Shown here: positions 44,831 through 54,193 of the stretch, one piece after another | How positions within the stretch are numbered: the stretch's first letter is position 1 | How the letters are laid out: every line of letters begins with the position of its first letter | DNA from: Chitinophagaceae bacterium | Lineage (GTDB): Bacteria; Bacteroidota; Bacteroidia; Chitinophagales; Chitinophagaceae | NCBI GenBank assembly: GCA_016706055.1 | Contig: JADJKL010000002.1 | Span: forward strand, 186,001 to 250,000 | DNA length: 64,000 nucleotides | Direction: 5' to 3' | Made by a program: the position numbers and the translations under genes | The notes under the pieces: generated by a model | Told to the model about the DNA's origin: nothing | The model's input: only the letters and a program-made list of their open reading frames with translations | The model's database searches: none

Positions 44831-46204
44831 ATGAAAAAAGTCATCTTATTTTCAGCCATTTGCCTGGCAGCATTTAGTGCAACTTCTCAGAAATACAGCG
44901 ATATTAAAAATCTTTTGATTTTAAATCAGTTTGAAAAGGCTAAAACTGATTTCGATAAGGCAATTACAAATGCAAAATTTGCCGGAAATGCAGAAGCATA
45001 TATATTGAAAACAGCAGTTTATGCTGGACTTGCGTCAGCCGACGCTGTAAAAAACACTCCCGATGGAGCAAAATATGCAGATGAAGCTGCTGCTGCATTC
45101 AAAAAATATCGAGAAATGGATGCCACTATGGCTTTAGCAACAGATCCAATTTATCAGAATGGCCCTATTAAATTGTACTCAACTTTTTATTCATCGGGCT
45201 ATGAAGATTATTCAAACAATAAGTGGCAGTCAGGATATGAAAAGCTAAAAAACGCTGTTGAAATGTCTGATATTTTACTTGGTCTTAAGGTACTTACTGT
45301 TCCCATTGATACCAATGTATTGATTCTTGCAGGTATTACTGCTGAAAAAAGTAATAACAGAGATGATGCTGCAAAATTTTATGGACGTTTAGCTGAAGCT
45401 AAAATAACAGGTGAGGGCTTTGAAAGTATTTATCGATTTATGGTTAGCTATGCAGTTGAGAAAAAAGACATGGCTTCTTTTGAAAAATACAAAAAATTAG
45501 GAATAGAACTTTTCCCTCAAAGTGATTTTTTCACCTACGATAAAGTAGATTTTGCCGTTGGACTTGCTGAAGGATTTGAAAACAAAAGGAAAGCATTAGA
45601 TGAAGTGCTAACTACAGATCCAACTAATTACAAGGCCAACCAGATAATGGGTGAAATTATTTATGATACCTTAAATTCAGATAAAGAAGGAGCTGTATTA
45701 CCAGCCAATGCTGCAGAATTAGAAAAAATAATGGTCAGTTCTTTTTTAAAAGCAGCAACAGCTAAACCTGAATCTGAAATTTCTTATTTATATATAGGCG
45801 ATCATTTTATAAATAAAGCAGCTAAAATTAATAATGCAAGATCAGCACATATTGCCGATATGAAGACCAGAACAAAACCAGGCACAATGGCTTCTAAAGA
45901 AGATGTGGCTAAAAGAGACCTGTTGGATTCGCAATATGGTGAAGAGCTAGAAAAAGCAAAAGAGCCCTATGAAAAAGCAACAGCAATGTTTGCAGCCAGA
46001 GTAAAAGAAAATAATGGACTTGAAATAAGAGATAAAGAACAATATAAAAAAGCAATCAATTATCTGTCAGAGATAGCAATGTTCAAAAGAATTCAGTCTA
46101 AAGGCAAACCAGCTGATATTACAAAATATACAGCCGAAGAGAAGAAGTGGAACGATTTGTATGATACAATTAATGCTATACCAACTCTTAAGAAGGATCA
46201 TTAA
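44831..46204 (+). CDS. Exported TPR-type protein
   Basis: A 457-residue protein with a signal peptide (ILFSAICLAAFSATSQ). The mature part is helical with TPR-like pairs, for example NLLILNQFEKAKTDFDKAI, AEAYILKTAVYAGLASADAV and SDILLGLKVLTVPIDTNVLILAGITAEKSNNRDDAAKFYGRLAE. Its order after gyrA, 29 bases downstream, suggests co-transcription. A C-terminal helix-rich portion (EELEKAKEPYEKATAMF) resembles TPR coupling partners. Periplasmic or outer membrane-associated; role unknown. Confidence 0.75.
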   Translation: MKKVILFSAICLAAFSATSQKYSDIKNLLILNQFEKAKTDFDKAITNAKFAGNAEAYILKTAVYAGLASADAVKNTPDGAKYADEAAAAFKKYREMDATMALATDPIYQNGPIKLYSTFYSSGYEDYSNNKWQSGYEKLKNAVEMSDILLGLKVLTVPIDTNVLILAGITAEKSNNRDDAAKFYGRLAEAKITGEGFESIYRFMVSYAVEKKDMASFEKYKKLGIELFPQSDFFTYDKVDFAVGLAEGFENKRKALDEVLTTDPTNYKANQIMGEIIYDTLNSDKEGAVLPANAAELEKIMVSSFLKAATAKPESEISYLYIGDHFINKAAKINNARSAHIADMKTRTKPGTMASKEDVAKRDLLDSQYGEELEKAKEPYEKATAMFAARVKENNGLEIRDKEQYKKAINYLSEIAMFKRIQSKGKPADITKYTAEEKKWNDLYDTINAIPTLKKDH

Positions 46205-46221
46205 TCTCATAAAATTAATAC

Positions 46222-46258
46222 AAAGAAGCCCCGATATCGAAAGAGTCGGGGCTTCTTT
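46222..46258 (+). terminator. Intrinsic terminator after gyrA and the TPR gene
   Basis: AAAGAAGCCCCGA (46222-46234) pairs perfectly with 46246-46258 around an 11-nt loop; the tail is T/A-rich. It marks the end of the gyrA transcription unit. Confidence 0.85.
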
Positions 46259-46309
46259 ATTAATGGTGTAATACTATTGTTCAAACTATGCAACTATTTG
46301 GCATTGAAC

Positions 46310-46790
46310 TCGTCACCTATTTAACATAAAAATTTTTTAAAAAAAAACAACACCCAAAAAAATGTTTTTACACGTATTAAAAAAAAAATAAAATTTTTTT
46401 AAGAGGGGGGTGGCGGGCAAAATGGTTTTGTAAAAAATTTTTTAAAATTTTTGTGTTGTTTTTTTAAAAATAAAATTAATTTTTCGGGGTGGGGGGGGGG
46501 GGGGGGGGGGGTGGGTTGGGTGGAAAAAAATATTATAAAAGAAAAAAAAAAATCAAAAAAGGGGGGAAAAAAAAAAATATTTAAGTAAAAAAAAAGGGAT
46601 TTTTGGGGGGGGGGGGAAGTTTTGTTTTTTTTTTATTATTAATAAAATAAAAGTGGTGAGTGGGGGGATTGTTATTATAGTATTTGTATTTTTTTTTTTT
46701 TTAATTTTTTTGTATTTAGAATTTTTGTTTGGTTTTGTGTTTTGTATAAAATTTTTAATACGCATTTTTTTTTGGTTTAACATAATATAA
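46310..46790. other. Low-complexity, near-C-free block of A, T and G homopolymers; probable assembly artefact
   Basis: From about 46318 the sequence turns into long runs of A, T and G with almost no C after 46450. It includes a G-tract that begins near 46484 and is interrupted only by single T bases. No family-like protein is encoded in any frame; the one minus-strand reading over 46553-46783 is only Lys, Ile and Asn. It sits between a clean terminator and a clean gene. The composition shift is abrupt on both sides, which is more like low-quality consensus or a poorly resolved join than natural DNA. Confidence 0.7.
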
Positions 46791-46890
46791 ATTATAAGAA
46801 AAATATTATACCTTTGAAGCTGCCATAAAAGAAAGCTTTATTCAAAAGAGCCTAATAATTTAGATTGACCATTATTAATATACTAATTAT

Positions 46891-47400
46891 ATGAATCTCA
46901 AAGAAAAAATACTATCGGAACATACAAAAACTAACCGGCAACAAATTGTAAACTGGATTGGTAGCAATCAATCTCGGTTTGATGAATTAGTAGCGTTGTT
47001 TTTATGCGATGATACATTAATAGCGCAACGTTCGAGCTGGCCATTAAGCTTTGCTGGAATTGCACATCCTGAATTTATTCCAAAGCATCTGAGTGAGCTG
47101 GTTAAGAATTTAAAGAAAAAAAATCTACATGATGCCGTAAAAAGAAATACGATCCGGCTTTTACAAGAAATTAAAATTCCTAAGAAGCACCAGGGCGATG
47201 TAATGAATATCTGTTTTGATTTTATTATCTCACCAACAGAAAAACCAGCTATCAAAGCATTTTCTCTTACTGTATTAGAGAACCTTTCTAAAGAATACCC
47301 AGAAATAAAACAAGAACTAAAAACGGTGATTGAAGACCGTTGGGATTATGAGACAGCTGCTTTTCATTCAAGAGCTAGGAAAATACTTAAGAAACTTTAG
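46891..47400 (+). CDS. HEAT-repeat-like conserved hypothetical protein
   Basis: A 169-residue helical protein. It shows HEAT/ARM-like helix pairs: FDELVALFLCDDTLIAQRSSWPLSFAGIAHPEFIPKHLSELVKNLKK, HDAVKRNTIRLLQEIKIPKKHQGDVMNICFDFI and PAIKAFSLTVLENLSKEYPEIKQELKTVI. It resembles small Bacteroidota proteins distantly related to DNA alkylation-repair HEAT proteins, but no base-binding residues can be assigned. No signal peptide. Its end overlaps the NDH-2 gene by 14 bases on the other strand. Confidence 0.65.
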   Translation: MNLKEKILSEHTKTNRQQIVNWIGSNQSRFDELVALFLCDDTLIAQRSSWPLSFAGIAHPEFIPKHLSELVKNLKKKNLHDAVKRNTIRLLQEIKIPKKHQGDVMNICFDFIISPTEKPAIKAFSLTVLENLSKEYPEIKQELKTVIEDRWDYETAAFHSRARKILKKL

Positions 47401-48670
47401 TCTCTTCATTTCTGTCAAACTCTTTAAATATCAACCGCAGATTCTGATCGTATGTTATATAACTGTACATCCAGTTAAAGAATACGAAGAACCTGTTCTT
47501 TACTCCAAGTATCAACATCAGATGTAATCCCATCCAGATTAACCAGGCAAAAAATCCACCGAAATGTAATTTAGGTTTAGGCACATCTACCACAGCAAGG
47601 TTTCTTCCTACTGTTGCCATTGAACCTTTATCCTTGTATTCAAACTCATACTGCTGATCTGGATTAGATTTTCTTTCTATTAAACGCAAATTACCTGCAA
47701 GTAAATCCGCCTGCTGCATAGCTACTGGTGCTACTTGTGGCAATCCTTTTGGAAATTTTTGGGTCTCCATATATGCAAGATCCCCAATTGCATATATATT
47801 ATTATGACCTTCTACCACGCATCGTCTGTCAGTCTTAATTCGATTTCCTCTTACAATTAAAGAGCTATCAATTCCACTAGGAACATTGCCTTTAATACCA
47901 GCAGCCCAAATAACAGTTGATGCAGGTATCTGATCTCCATTTTGTAACAAAACATTTTGGCCATCATAATCTTTCACCAATGTGTTTGTCATGACTGTTA
48001 CTCCTAGCTTGTTTAAGTACTTAGCTGATTGCATGGAGGATTTTTCACTCATAGACGCTAATGTTTTATCAGCTCCTTCTAATAAGTAGATATTCATTTT
48101 TGAAAAATCCAGTTCTGGAAAATCTTTTGGCAACACATACTTTTTCATTTCTGCCAATGCGCCGGACACTTCCACTCCTGTTGGTCCGCCGCCTACTATT
48201 ACAATATTCATTAATCGTTGCAATTCATCTTGGTCCTTTATGCTATGAGCTTTTTCAAATAGCTGTAATAATTTGTATCGTATCTGCAAAGCTTCCACAG
48301 TTGATTTCATTGGAAAAGCATGAGCTTCCAATTGCTTATTACCGAAGAAATTGGTATCTGCTCCTGTGGCCAGCACCAACACATCATAACTAATCTCTTC
48401 CACATCTGTTATTACTTTATTTTCTGCTGGAACAACTTCAGACAGATTACACAACCTGATTTTTACATTTTTACTTTTCTGAAACACTTTACGAAGCGGA
48501 AATGAAATATTACTGGCATCCAATCCGGCTGTAGCTACCTGGTAAAACAATGGCTGAAACTGGTGATAATTAAAACGGTCAATCAGGATTACTTCAAAAC
48601 CAGGTTTATTATTTAGTTTTCTTGCCAATCTTAAACCTCCGAATCCTGCGCCGACTATTACGACTTTCAT
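47387..48670 (-). CDS. Type II NADH dehydrogenase (NDH-2) family FAD oxidoreductase
   Basis: A 427-residue flavoprotein. The FAD motif GAGFGGLRLARKL is at the start, VLATGADTNFFG follows, and a second dinucleotide motif IVGGGPTGVEVSGALAEM binds NADH. The flavin-binding C-terminal motif HNNIYAIGDLAY is present. The C-terminal amphipathic and hydrophobic helices (FFAWLIWMGLHLMLILGVKNRFFVFFNWMYSYI) anchor it to the inner membrane. It passes electrons from NADH to quinone without pumping protons. A putative promoter for the divergent methyltransferase gene lies in the 102-base gap upstream. Confidence 0.9.
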   Translation of the reverse strand: MKVVIVGAGFGGLRLARKLNNKPGFEVILIDRFNYHQFQPLFYQVATAGLDASNISFPLRKVFQKSKNVKIRLCNLSEVVPAENKVITDVEEISYDVLVLATGADTNFFGNKQLEAHAFPMKSTVEALQIRYKLLQLFEKAHSIKDQDELQRLMNIVIVGGGPTGVEVSGALAEMKKYVLPKDFPELDFSKMNIYLLEGADKTLASMSEKSSMQSAKYLNKLGVTVMTNTLVKDYDGQNVLLQNGDQIPASTVIWAAGIKGNVPSGIDSSLIVRGNRIKTDRRCVVEGHNNIYAIGDLAYMETQKFPKGLPQVAPVAMQQADLLAGNLRLIERKSNPDQQYEFEYKDKGSMATVGRNLAVVDVPKPKLHFGGFFAWLIWMGLHLMLILGVKNRFFVFFNWMYSYITYDQNLRLIFKEFDRNEETKVS

Positions 48671-48715
48671 GTTGTTTGATTTTGTAGTACAAATTTACAG
48701 TATTTTCAATAATTA

Positions 48716-48747
48716 TTGAAAATACTGTAAACAAATATTTACCTTTA
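48716..48747 (+). promoter_or_regulatory. Candidate promoter of the methyltransferase gene
   Basis: TTG at 48716-48718 and TACCTTTA at 48740-48747, spaced by 21 bases, fit the Bacteroidota -33/-7 pattern, 25 bases before the ATG. Confidence 0.45.
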
Positions 48748-48772
48748 TGCTGTCAAATAAACCGATAGTTTT

Positions 48773-49692
48773 ATGGACACCCTTCACACTGCCGCCGCAC
48801 CTCAAAAAATCAAAGCAATTTACCCAGCAAAAGAGAATAAGTATTCCGAGATAGAGAAATATTATGATGTTGCCGGTCCTGATTATGAAATGTGGAGTAG
48901 GAATTTCAATATGCATTTTGGGTATTGCAGATCTTTCAGGGATATCTTCTTTCAGGAGAAAATGCTAGAAAATATGAATGAAGAAGTATTGAACAGGTTA
49001 GAGATTATGACCGGTTCAAAAGCAACAATTGCTGACCTTGGTTGTGGCGTTGGAACCGTTGCCAGACATGCAGCCAAAAAATTCTCTACTGCAACAATTA
49101 CCGGAATTACCATTGTTGACTCTCAAATTGAGAAAGGAAGAGAGTTGATTAATAAAGATAAATTGGAAGCTCAGGTTGAACTGATGAATAATAATTTCGA
49201 GAAACTTGATTTTGATGATGAAACATTCTCACATACTTATGCCATGGAAAGTGCCTGCCATGCAAACGGATCAGGAAAAGAATTATTTATTAAAGAAATG
49301 GCAAGGGTGTTACAATCAGGCGGTCGGTTTTGTATTGCAGACGGCTTTATCAAACACAACCGCAAACATCCCTGGCTTTTCAATTATCTATACAAGAAAA
49401 TTATTAAATACTGGGCACTACCCTGCTTTGCTAATATCAATGAGTTTGAAGCTAACCTTATAAAATATGGCTTAACAGATATTAAAATAGAAGAAATAAG
49501 TATGCGGATTGCTCCCTCTGTTGCTTATGTGCCATGGACATCTATTAAATTCTTTGTAACCGAACTCTGGCGAAATAAAAGCCTACGAATGAAAAAGAAA
49601 GATGGTATAATGTGTATGCTCCAGCATTGGGAATGATATTGGGATTATACAGAAAACATTTTGGGTATTATTTGATTAGTGGGAAGAAATGA
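48773..49692 (+). CDS. SAM-dependent methyltransferase (UbiE/cyclopropane/sterol-methyltransferase type), C-terminal frameshift
   Basis: The protein has the SAM motif TIADLGCGVGTVARHAAKKF and TITGITIVDSQIEKGRELI. These are followed by FDDETFSHTYAMESACHANGSGKELFIKEMARVLQSGGRFCIAD, as in small-molecule C- or O-methyltransferases such as gamma-tocopherol, sterol or MPBQ methyltransferases. The uncorrected frame ends at 49636. Adding one A at 49598-49600 restores RWYNVYAPALGMILGLYRKHFGYYLISGKK, to 49692, which looks native. Corrected length is about 306 residues. The substrate (quinone, lipid or pigment) is unknown. Confidence 0.75.
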
Positions 49693-49712
49693 AAAACTTA
49701 TTTAATTTCGTT

Positions 49713-49784
49713 TTGTCATTCTGAGCGAAGCGAAGAATCCCAAAGACTATAAAGTTGAGATGCCTCGTTCCTCGGCATGACAAA
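49713..49784. repeat. Dispersed intergenic repeat, solo copy 3, with palindromic ends
   Basis: TTGTCAT at 49713-49719 and ATGACAA at 49778-49784 form 7-bp terminal inverted repeats. The interior halves are also imperfectly complementary (TTCTGAG with CTCGGCA). The right half is nearly identical to copy 2 at 31744-31841. No gene accompanies this copy. It lies between the methyltransferase and serA. Confidence 0.75.
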
Positions 49785-49872
49785 TTGAAAATGCTCAGTA
49801 GAATTACAGAACGTACAAGTGAGTGACACAACAGACGATGATAGTAGTAAGACAGCTCGGTAAAAAAATGTT

Positions 49873-51111
49873 TTAATACAACATTCTCACCTTAATCGTT
49901 TCCTTTACTTCTCGTAATAATTTTAATGCCTGAGATGATAATTGCTTATCTACATCCAACACCACATAACCAATCTCTTCATTAGTTTTAAGATACTGAC
50001 CGAGTATGTTGATCTTATATTTAGAAAGCTGTGTATTGATTTCTGAAAGTACACCGGGCACATTATTATGAATATGCAGAATACGATGACTTCCCTCCTG
50101 TGGCGGTAGTGCCAATGCAGGTATAGACTGCGAACCAAAAGTGATTCCTTTTTCCAGATAGTTAAATAATTTAAGACTTACATCTTCACCAATATTTTGC
50201 TGTGCTTCTTCTGTAGATCCACCAATATGCGGCGTCAACAATACATTCGGGCAGTCCTGCAAAGGTGTACGGAAACGGTCACCGTTTTTTTCTGGTTCGA
50301 TTGGAAAAACATCTATCGCTGCACCAGCAATATGTCCATCTAAAATCATTTTTCGTAACACTTCTAAATCCACCACTTCTCCCCTTGCATAATTTATGAG
50401 TATTGACCCTTTCTTACAATGTTTCAGGTTGATTTTTCCCAACAAATTTTTCGTTTGCGAATTATCCGGAACATGCAAAGTGATGATATCGGCTTTGCCC
50501 AATAATGTTTTTAATGATTTTGCATCTTCTGCATTGCCAAGTGGCAATTTTGTTTCTACATCATAAAAAATAACTTTCAATCCTAATCCTTCTGCCAGCA
50601 CACTTACCTGCGAGCCAATATTTCCATATCCAATAATACCAATTGTTTTTCCTCGTAGCTCATAACTTCCCTGTGATTCTTTCATCCAGATGCCTTCATG
50701 TGCTGCTTTGTTCTTATCAGGTATTCTTCTTATCAGCATAATGGCAGCACCAATTACTAATTCTGCAACAGATCTTGTATTGGAATACGGCGCATTAAAT
50801 ACTGCAACACCATTCTTGGTAGCTTCATTCAGATCAACCTGGTTAACACCAATACAAAAACAACCGATGGCTTGTAATTTTTTTGCAGCGGCCAAAACAT
50901 TTTTTGTAATCAATGTTTTAGAACGAATGCCAAGAATATGCACATCTTTTATTTCTTTAATCAATTCTTCTTCCGTCATCGCCTTCGAAATTTTTTCTAC
51001 CTGCACATAACCATGCCCACGAAAATTCTTTACTGCTTTATCACTTATATTTTCGAGAAATAGAATTTTTATTTTTTCCTTCGGATAACTTGTTACATCT
51101 GTTTTTGCCAT
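49873..51111 (-). CDS. serA: D-3-phosphoglycerate dehydrogenase
   Basis: A 412-residue protein with the NAD motif TIGIIGYGNIGSQVSVLAEGLG and the catalytic residues: Arg in NYARGEVVD, Glu in IDVFPIEPEK and His in LLTPHIGGSTEEAQ. Residues about 340-412 form an ACT domain (HNNVPGVLSEINTQLSKYKINILGQ), the site of serine feedback in the family. It converts 3-phosphoglycerate to 3-phosphohydroxypyruvate, the first step of serine synthesis. It stands alone, divergent from the serine hydrolase gene. Confidence 0.95.
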   Translation of the reverse strand: MAKTDVTSYPKEKIKILFLENISDKAVKNFRGHGYVQVEKISKAMTEEELIKEIKDVHILGIRSKTLITKNVLAAAKKLQAIGCFCIGVNQVDLNEATKNGVAVFNAPYSNTRSVAELVIGAAIMLIRRIPDKNKAAHEGIWMKESQGSYELRGKTIGIIGYGNIGSQVSVLAEGLGLKVIFYDVETKLPLGNAEDAKSLKTLLGKADIITLHVPDNSQTKNLLGKINLKHCKKGSILINYARGEVVDLEVLRKMILDGHIAGAAIDVFPIEPEKNGDRFRTPLQDCPNVLLTPHIGGSTEEAQQNIGEDVSLKLFNYLEKGITFGSQSIPALALPPQEGSHRILHIHNNVPGVLSEINTQLSKYKINILGQYLKTNEEIGYVVLDVDKQLSSQALKLLREVKETIKVRMLY

Positions 51112-51216
51112 GTTGCAAATATAAATTGGAGATTATTACCATTTTCAAGATTATGGGGAAAACCAGTATTTGTTTGGGCAGGCTTACACTCCTATTTTTG
51201 TCAAAATCGGAATGTA

Positions 51217-52473
51217 TTGAAAAACCTGTTCTTATTTGCTGCATTACTATGTCTTTATGTTTCTTGTAATACTTCTTCAGGTAAAGGAAAACCTGAGGAT
51301 GATTCGCTGCAATATTATCCCCCAACACCGGGAGCCCTCGATAAAAATGAATTCCGCTCTTATTACCGGCAACTCAGCAGCTTTTTTGATACCAGCCTTC
51401 TAAAGTCCGGATTTAACGGCGGCATTCTCATTGCTAAAGATGGGAATATCATTTATGAAAAATATCAGGGCAAAGTTGATCTTCGAAAAAGCGATTCAAT
51501 TACCAGCAGCACTCCTTTTCATATTGCATCTACCAGCAAAACCTTTACTGCCATTGCCATTTTAAGGCTTGTTCAGGAAAACAAGCTGTCGCTGAATGAT
51601 ACCATAACAAAATTCTTTCCCGGTTTTCCTTATCCGGATATTACTGTAAAATTGTTGTTATCTCACCGTAGCGGTTTGCCCAATTATCTCTATTTTATGT
51701 CGAACAGCGATTGGGATAAGAAAAAGTATGCAACCAACGAAGATGTATTACAGTTCTTAATCAAGGAGAAGCCAAACAAAAGTTACTCACCAGATAAACG
51801 TTTCAACTATTGTAATACAAACTTTGTATTGCTTGCGTTGATAGTTGAGAGAATAACCGGCAAGCCTTTTCCAGAATATATGCAGCAAAAAATATTCGGG
51901 CCATTACAAATGACGAATACTTTTGTGTACACATATAAAGACACATTATCAGCCACCACTTCATTTACATACAACGGAACTTTTTGGAACAACGACTTTC
52001 TGGATATTACTTATGGCGATAAAAACATCTATACCACTCCACAGGATCTATTAAAATGGGATCAGGCATTGTACACCAATCAGCTACTAAGCCCTGCAAT
52101 ATTGGATTCGGCATTTGCGCCACATAGTTTTGAAAAGCCTTCCATACATAATTATGGATTAGGATGGCGGCTTCAGTTATTACCAAATGGCAAGAAGATC
52201 GTTTATCATTTTGGTAAATGGCATGGTTTCAATGCATCGTTTGCAAGGCTAATAGATGAAAAGGCAACGATAATTATTTTGGGAAATAAATTCAATAGAA
52301 ATATTTATCGGGCTGCAAGTCAGTGTTATGACGTTTTTGGCGATTATATGCAAACAAATCAACCGCAAAATGATGACAGCGAGAATCCTGAAGCCGTTGT
52401 AAAAGAGAACAAAAAGGAAACAAAGTCAACATCTCCTGCTTCGCCAAAGGTTGATGTTAAAAAAAAGCGGTAA
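51217..52473 (+). CDS. Serine hydrolase of the beta-lactamase/penicillin-binding class C type
   Basis: A 418-residue protein. The TTG at 51217 is the only suitable start and gives a lipoprotein-like signal (LFAALLCLYVSCN). The active-site SxxK is in STSKTFTAIAI and YxN is YCNTN. A K/H-x-G-like element is FHFGKWHGFNA. The acidic-to-basic tail (NKKETKSTSPASPKVDVKKKR) is unusual. Members include esterases, D-aminopeptidases and class C lactamases; no beta-lactam activity can be inferred from these motifs. Exported and perhaps lipid-anchored. Confidence 0.85.
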   Translation: MKNLFLFAALLCLYVSCNTSSGKGKPEDDSLQYYPPTPGALDKNEFRSYYRQLSSFFDTSLLKSGFNGGILIAKDGNIIYEKYQGKVDLRKSDSITSSTPFHIASTSKTFTAIAILRLVQENKLSLNDTITKFFPGFPYPDITVKLLLSHRSGLPNYLYFMSNSDWDKKKYATNEDVLQFLIKEKPNKSYSPDKRFNYCNTNFVLLALIVERITGKPFPEYMQQKIFGPLQMTNTFVYTYKDTLSATTSFTYNGTFWNNDFLDITYGDKNIYTTPQDLLKWDQALYTNQLLSPAILDSAFAPHSFEKPSIHNYGLGWRLQLLPNGKKIVYHFGKWHGFNASFARLIDEKATIIILGNKFNRNIYRAASQCYDVFGDYMQTNQPQNDDSENPEAVVKENKKETKSTSPASPKVDVKKKR

Positions 52474-52514
52474 TCATCCCATTTTCGAAAATTGTTTTGC
52501 AACTTTAGAGAGTT

Positions 52515-54023
52515 ATGAAAATTCTTTCCACCTCCGCAATAAGACAATGGGACGAATACACCATTCAGCATGAACCTATTTCTTCCATCGATCTTATGGA
52601 AAGAGCCGCTTTACGATGTACAGAATGGCTTGTTCAGCAATATCCTGCTGCAACTTCTTTTGGAATATTTTGTGGCAAAGGAAATAATGGCGGCGACGGA
52701 TTAGCCATTGCAAGAATGTTGATTGGAAGAAACTATGCTGTTACTGTTCATATTCTGGAATTTGGCCATTTAGGAACAGATGATTTTCAAACAAACCTTA
52801 CACGGCTGCATCATCTTCCTGCTGCTGATATTCACTTCATTCAATCGGAGCAACATCTTCATCCAATTCCAGATGGACAAATAATAATTGATGCCATACT
52901 TGGTGCCGGCATCAACAGAGAAGTGGAAGGAATAACAGCTAGCTTGATCGATCATATGAATTCTTCTGGTGCTGAGATTGTTTCAATAGATATTCCAAGC
53001 GGAATTTTTGTTGATACTTCTTCAAAAGGCATTAAAACAATTAGGGCAAATCATACACTTAGTTTTCAGTGTTACAAAATGGCATTACTGATTCCGGAGA
53101 ATAGTGTTTCAATTGGTGAGGTACATATTATTGATATTGGATTACACAATGATTTTTATAAAACAGTAGAGTCAACAGCTGAAATCGTAGATGAAAAAAT
53201 TATAAAATCAATTTATAAACCTCGAAACAAATTTGCCCATAAAGGAAATTTTGGTCATGCATTATTAATTGCCGGTAGCTATGGTAAAATTGGTGCAGCA
53301 GTTTTATCCGCCAAAGCCTGTTTAAGAAGTGGTGTTGGTCTGCTTACTTCTCATATTCCAAAATGCGGTTATGATATTTTGCAGTCAACGGTTCCAGAAG
53401 CAATGGTGGTGACAGATTTGAGTGCTGAATTTATTTCAAAAGTAGAAACTGATCTAGAAAAATATTCAGCAATCGGAATCGGCCCAGGAATAGGAACCGA
53501 AGCGGCAACAAAACTGATGTTGAAAGAATTACTTACTTCATGTAAGAAAGCAGTTGTACTCGACGCCGATGCTTTGAATATTATTGCTGAAGAAAAAGAA
53601 TTAATGCAGTTAATTCCTGAAGGCTCAATATTAACTCCACATCCAAAAGAGTTTGAACGGCTATTTGGAAAATCAAACAATGATTTTGAAAGAATACAAC
53701 TTGCGGTTGATAAAGCGGTTGAACTAAAATGTATTATTGTTTTAAAAGGACATCATACAGTTATTGCCACTCCTGGCGGTACTGCTTATTTCAACAATAC
53801 TGGAAATCCAGGCATGGCAACTGCGGGAAGTGGTGATGTTTTAACTGGAATAATTACTGGTTTGCTGGCGCAGGATTATGGTTCAGTCGAAACTGCAATA
53901 CTTGGTGTTTATTTACATGGATTGGCGGGAGATATTGCTGCTGATGCAAATTCTAAAGAGGCAATGGTAGCGGGAGATATAATTGAAAAAACAGGTGCAG
54001 CATTCCTTCAACTAAATGCCTGA
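52515..54023 (+). CDS. nnr: Bifunctional NAD(P)H-hydrate epimerase / ADP-dependent NAD(P)H-hydrate dehydratase
   Basis: A 502-residue fusion. The N-terminal half is the YjeF/NnrE epimerase (FGIFCGKGNNGGDGLAIARMLIGRNY and IIDAILGAGINREVEG). The C-terminal half is the carbohydrate-kinase-like NnrD (HALLIAGSYGKIGAAVLSAKACLRSGVGL, AIGIGPGIGTE, VVLDADALNIIAEE, LTPHPKEFERLFG, GHHTVIATPGGTAYFNNTGNPGMATAGSGDVLTGIITGLLAQ). It repairs hydrated NADH and NADPH. It starts 41 bases after the hydrolase gene. Confidence 0.95.
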   Translation: MKILSTSAIRQWDEYTIQHEPISSIDLMERAALRCTEWLVQQYPAATSFGIFCGKGNNGGDGLAIARMLIGRNYAVTVHILEFGHLGTDDFQTNLTRLHHLPAADIHFIQSEQHLHPIPDGQIIIDAILGAGINREVEGITASLIDHMNSSGAEIVSIDIPSGIFVDTSSKGIKTIRANHTLSFQCYKMALLIPENSVSIGEVHIIDIGLHNDFYKTVESTAEIVDEKIIKSIYKPRNKFAHKGNFGHALLIAGSYGKIGAAVLSAKACLRSGVGLLTSHIPKCGYDILQSTVPEAMVVTDLSAEFISKVETDLEKYSAIGIGPGIGTEAATKLMLKELLTSCKKAVVLDADALNIIAEEKELMQLIPEGSILTPHPKEFERLFGKSNNDFERIQLAVDKAVELKCIIVLKGHHTVIATPGGTAYFNNTGNPGMATAGSGDVLTGIITGLLAQDYGSVETAILGVYLHGLAGDIAADANSKEAMVAGDIIEKTGAAFLQLNA

Positions 54024-54132
54024 CTTTCATCTAATCAGTTTACAAAGTTTTAAAATGCATATTTACCCTTGATACCCAAAAATTGAACAAAATTGGGAGT
54101 AAATTCCAATATCTTTTTTCCGTCCCAACCCC

Positions 54133-54140
54133 TATCTTTG
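54133..54140 (+). promoter_or_regulatory. Candidate -7 promoter element of hppA
   Basis: TATCTTTG is a perfect match to TAnnTTTG, 53 bases before the ATG, inside an otherwise empty 170-base leader. Confidence 0.5.
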
Positions 54141-54193
54141 CCGCCCGGTTAAATAGCCGCTTTTTATTAAATCTTGATTAAGAATCAACTCTT

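Noticed and set aside
46484..46511. G-tract as a phase-variation switch.
   Set aside because: No ORF or promoter spans it, and the whole neighbourhood is degenerate, so an assembly artefact is simpler.
46553..46783. Minus-strand frame of 76 residues in the low-complexity block.
   Set aside because: It is Lys, Ile, Asn, Thr and Phe only, an effect of homopolymers.
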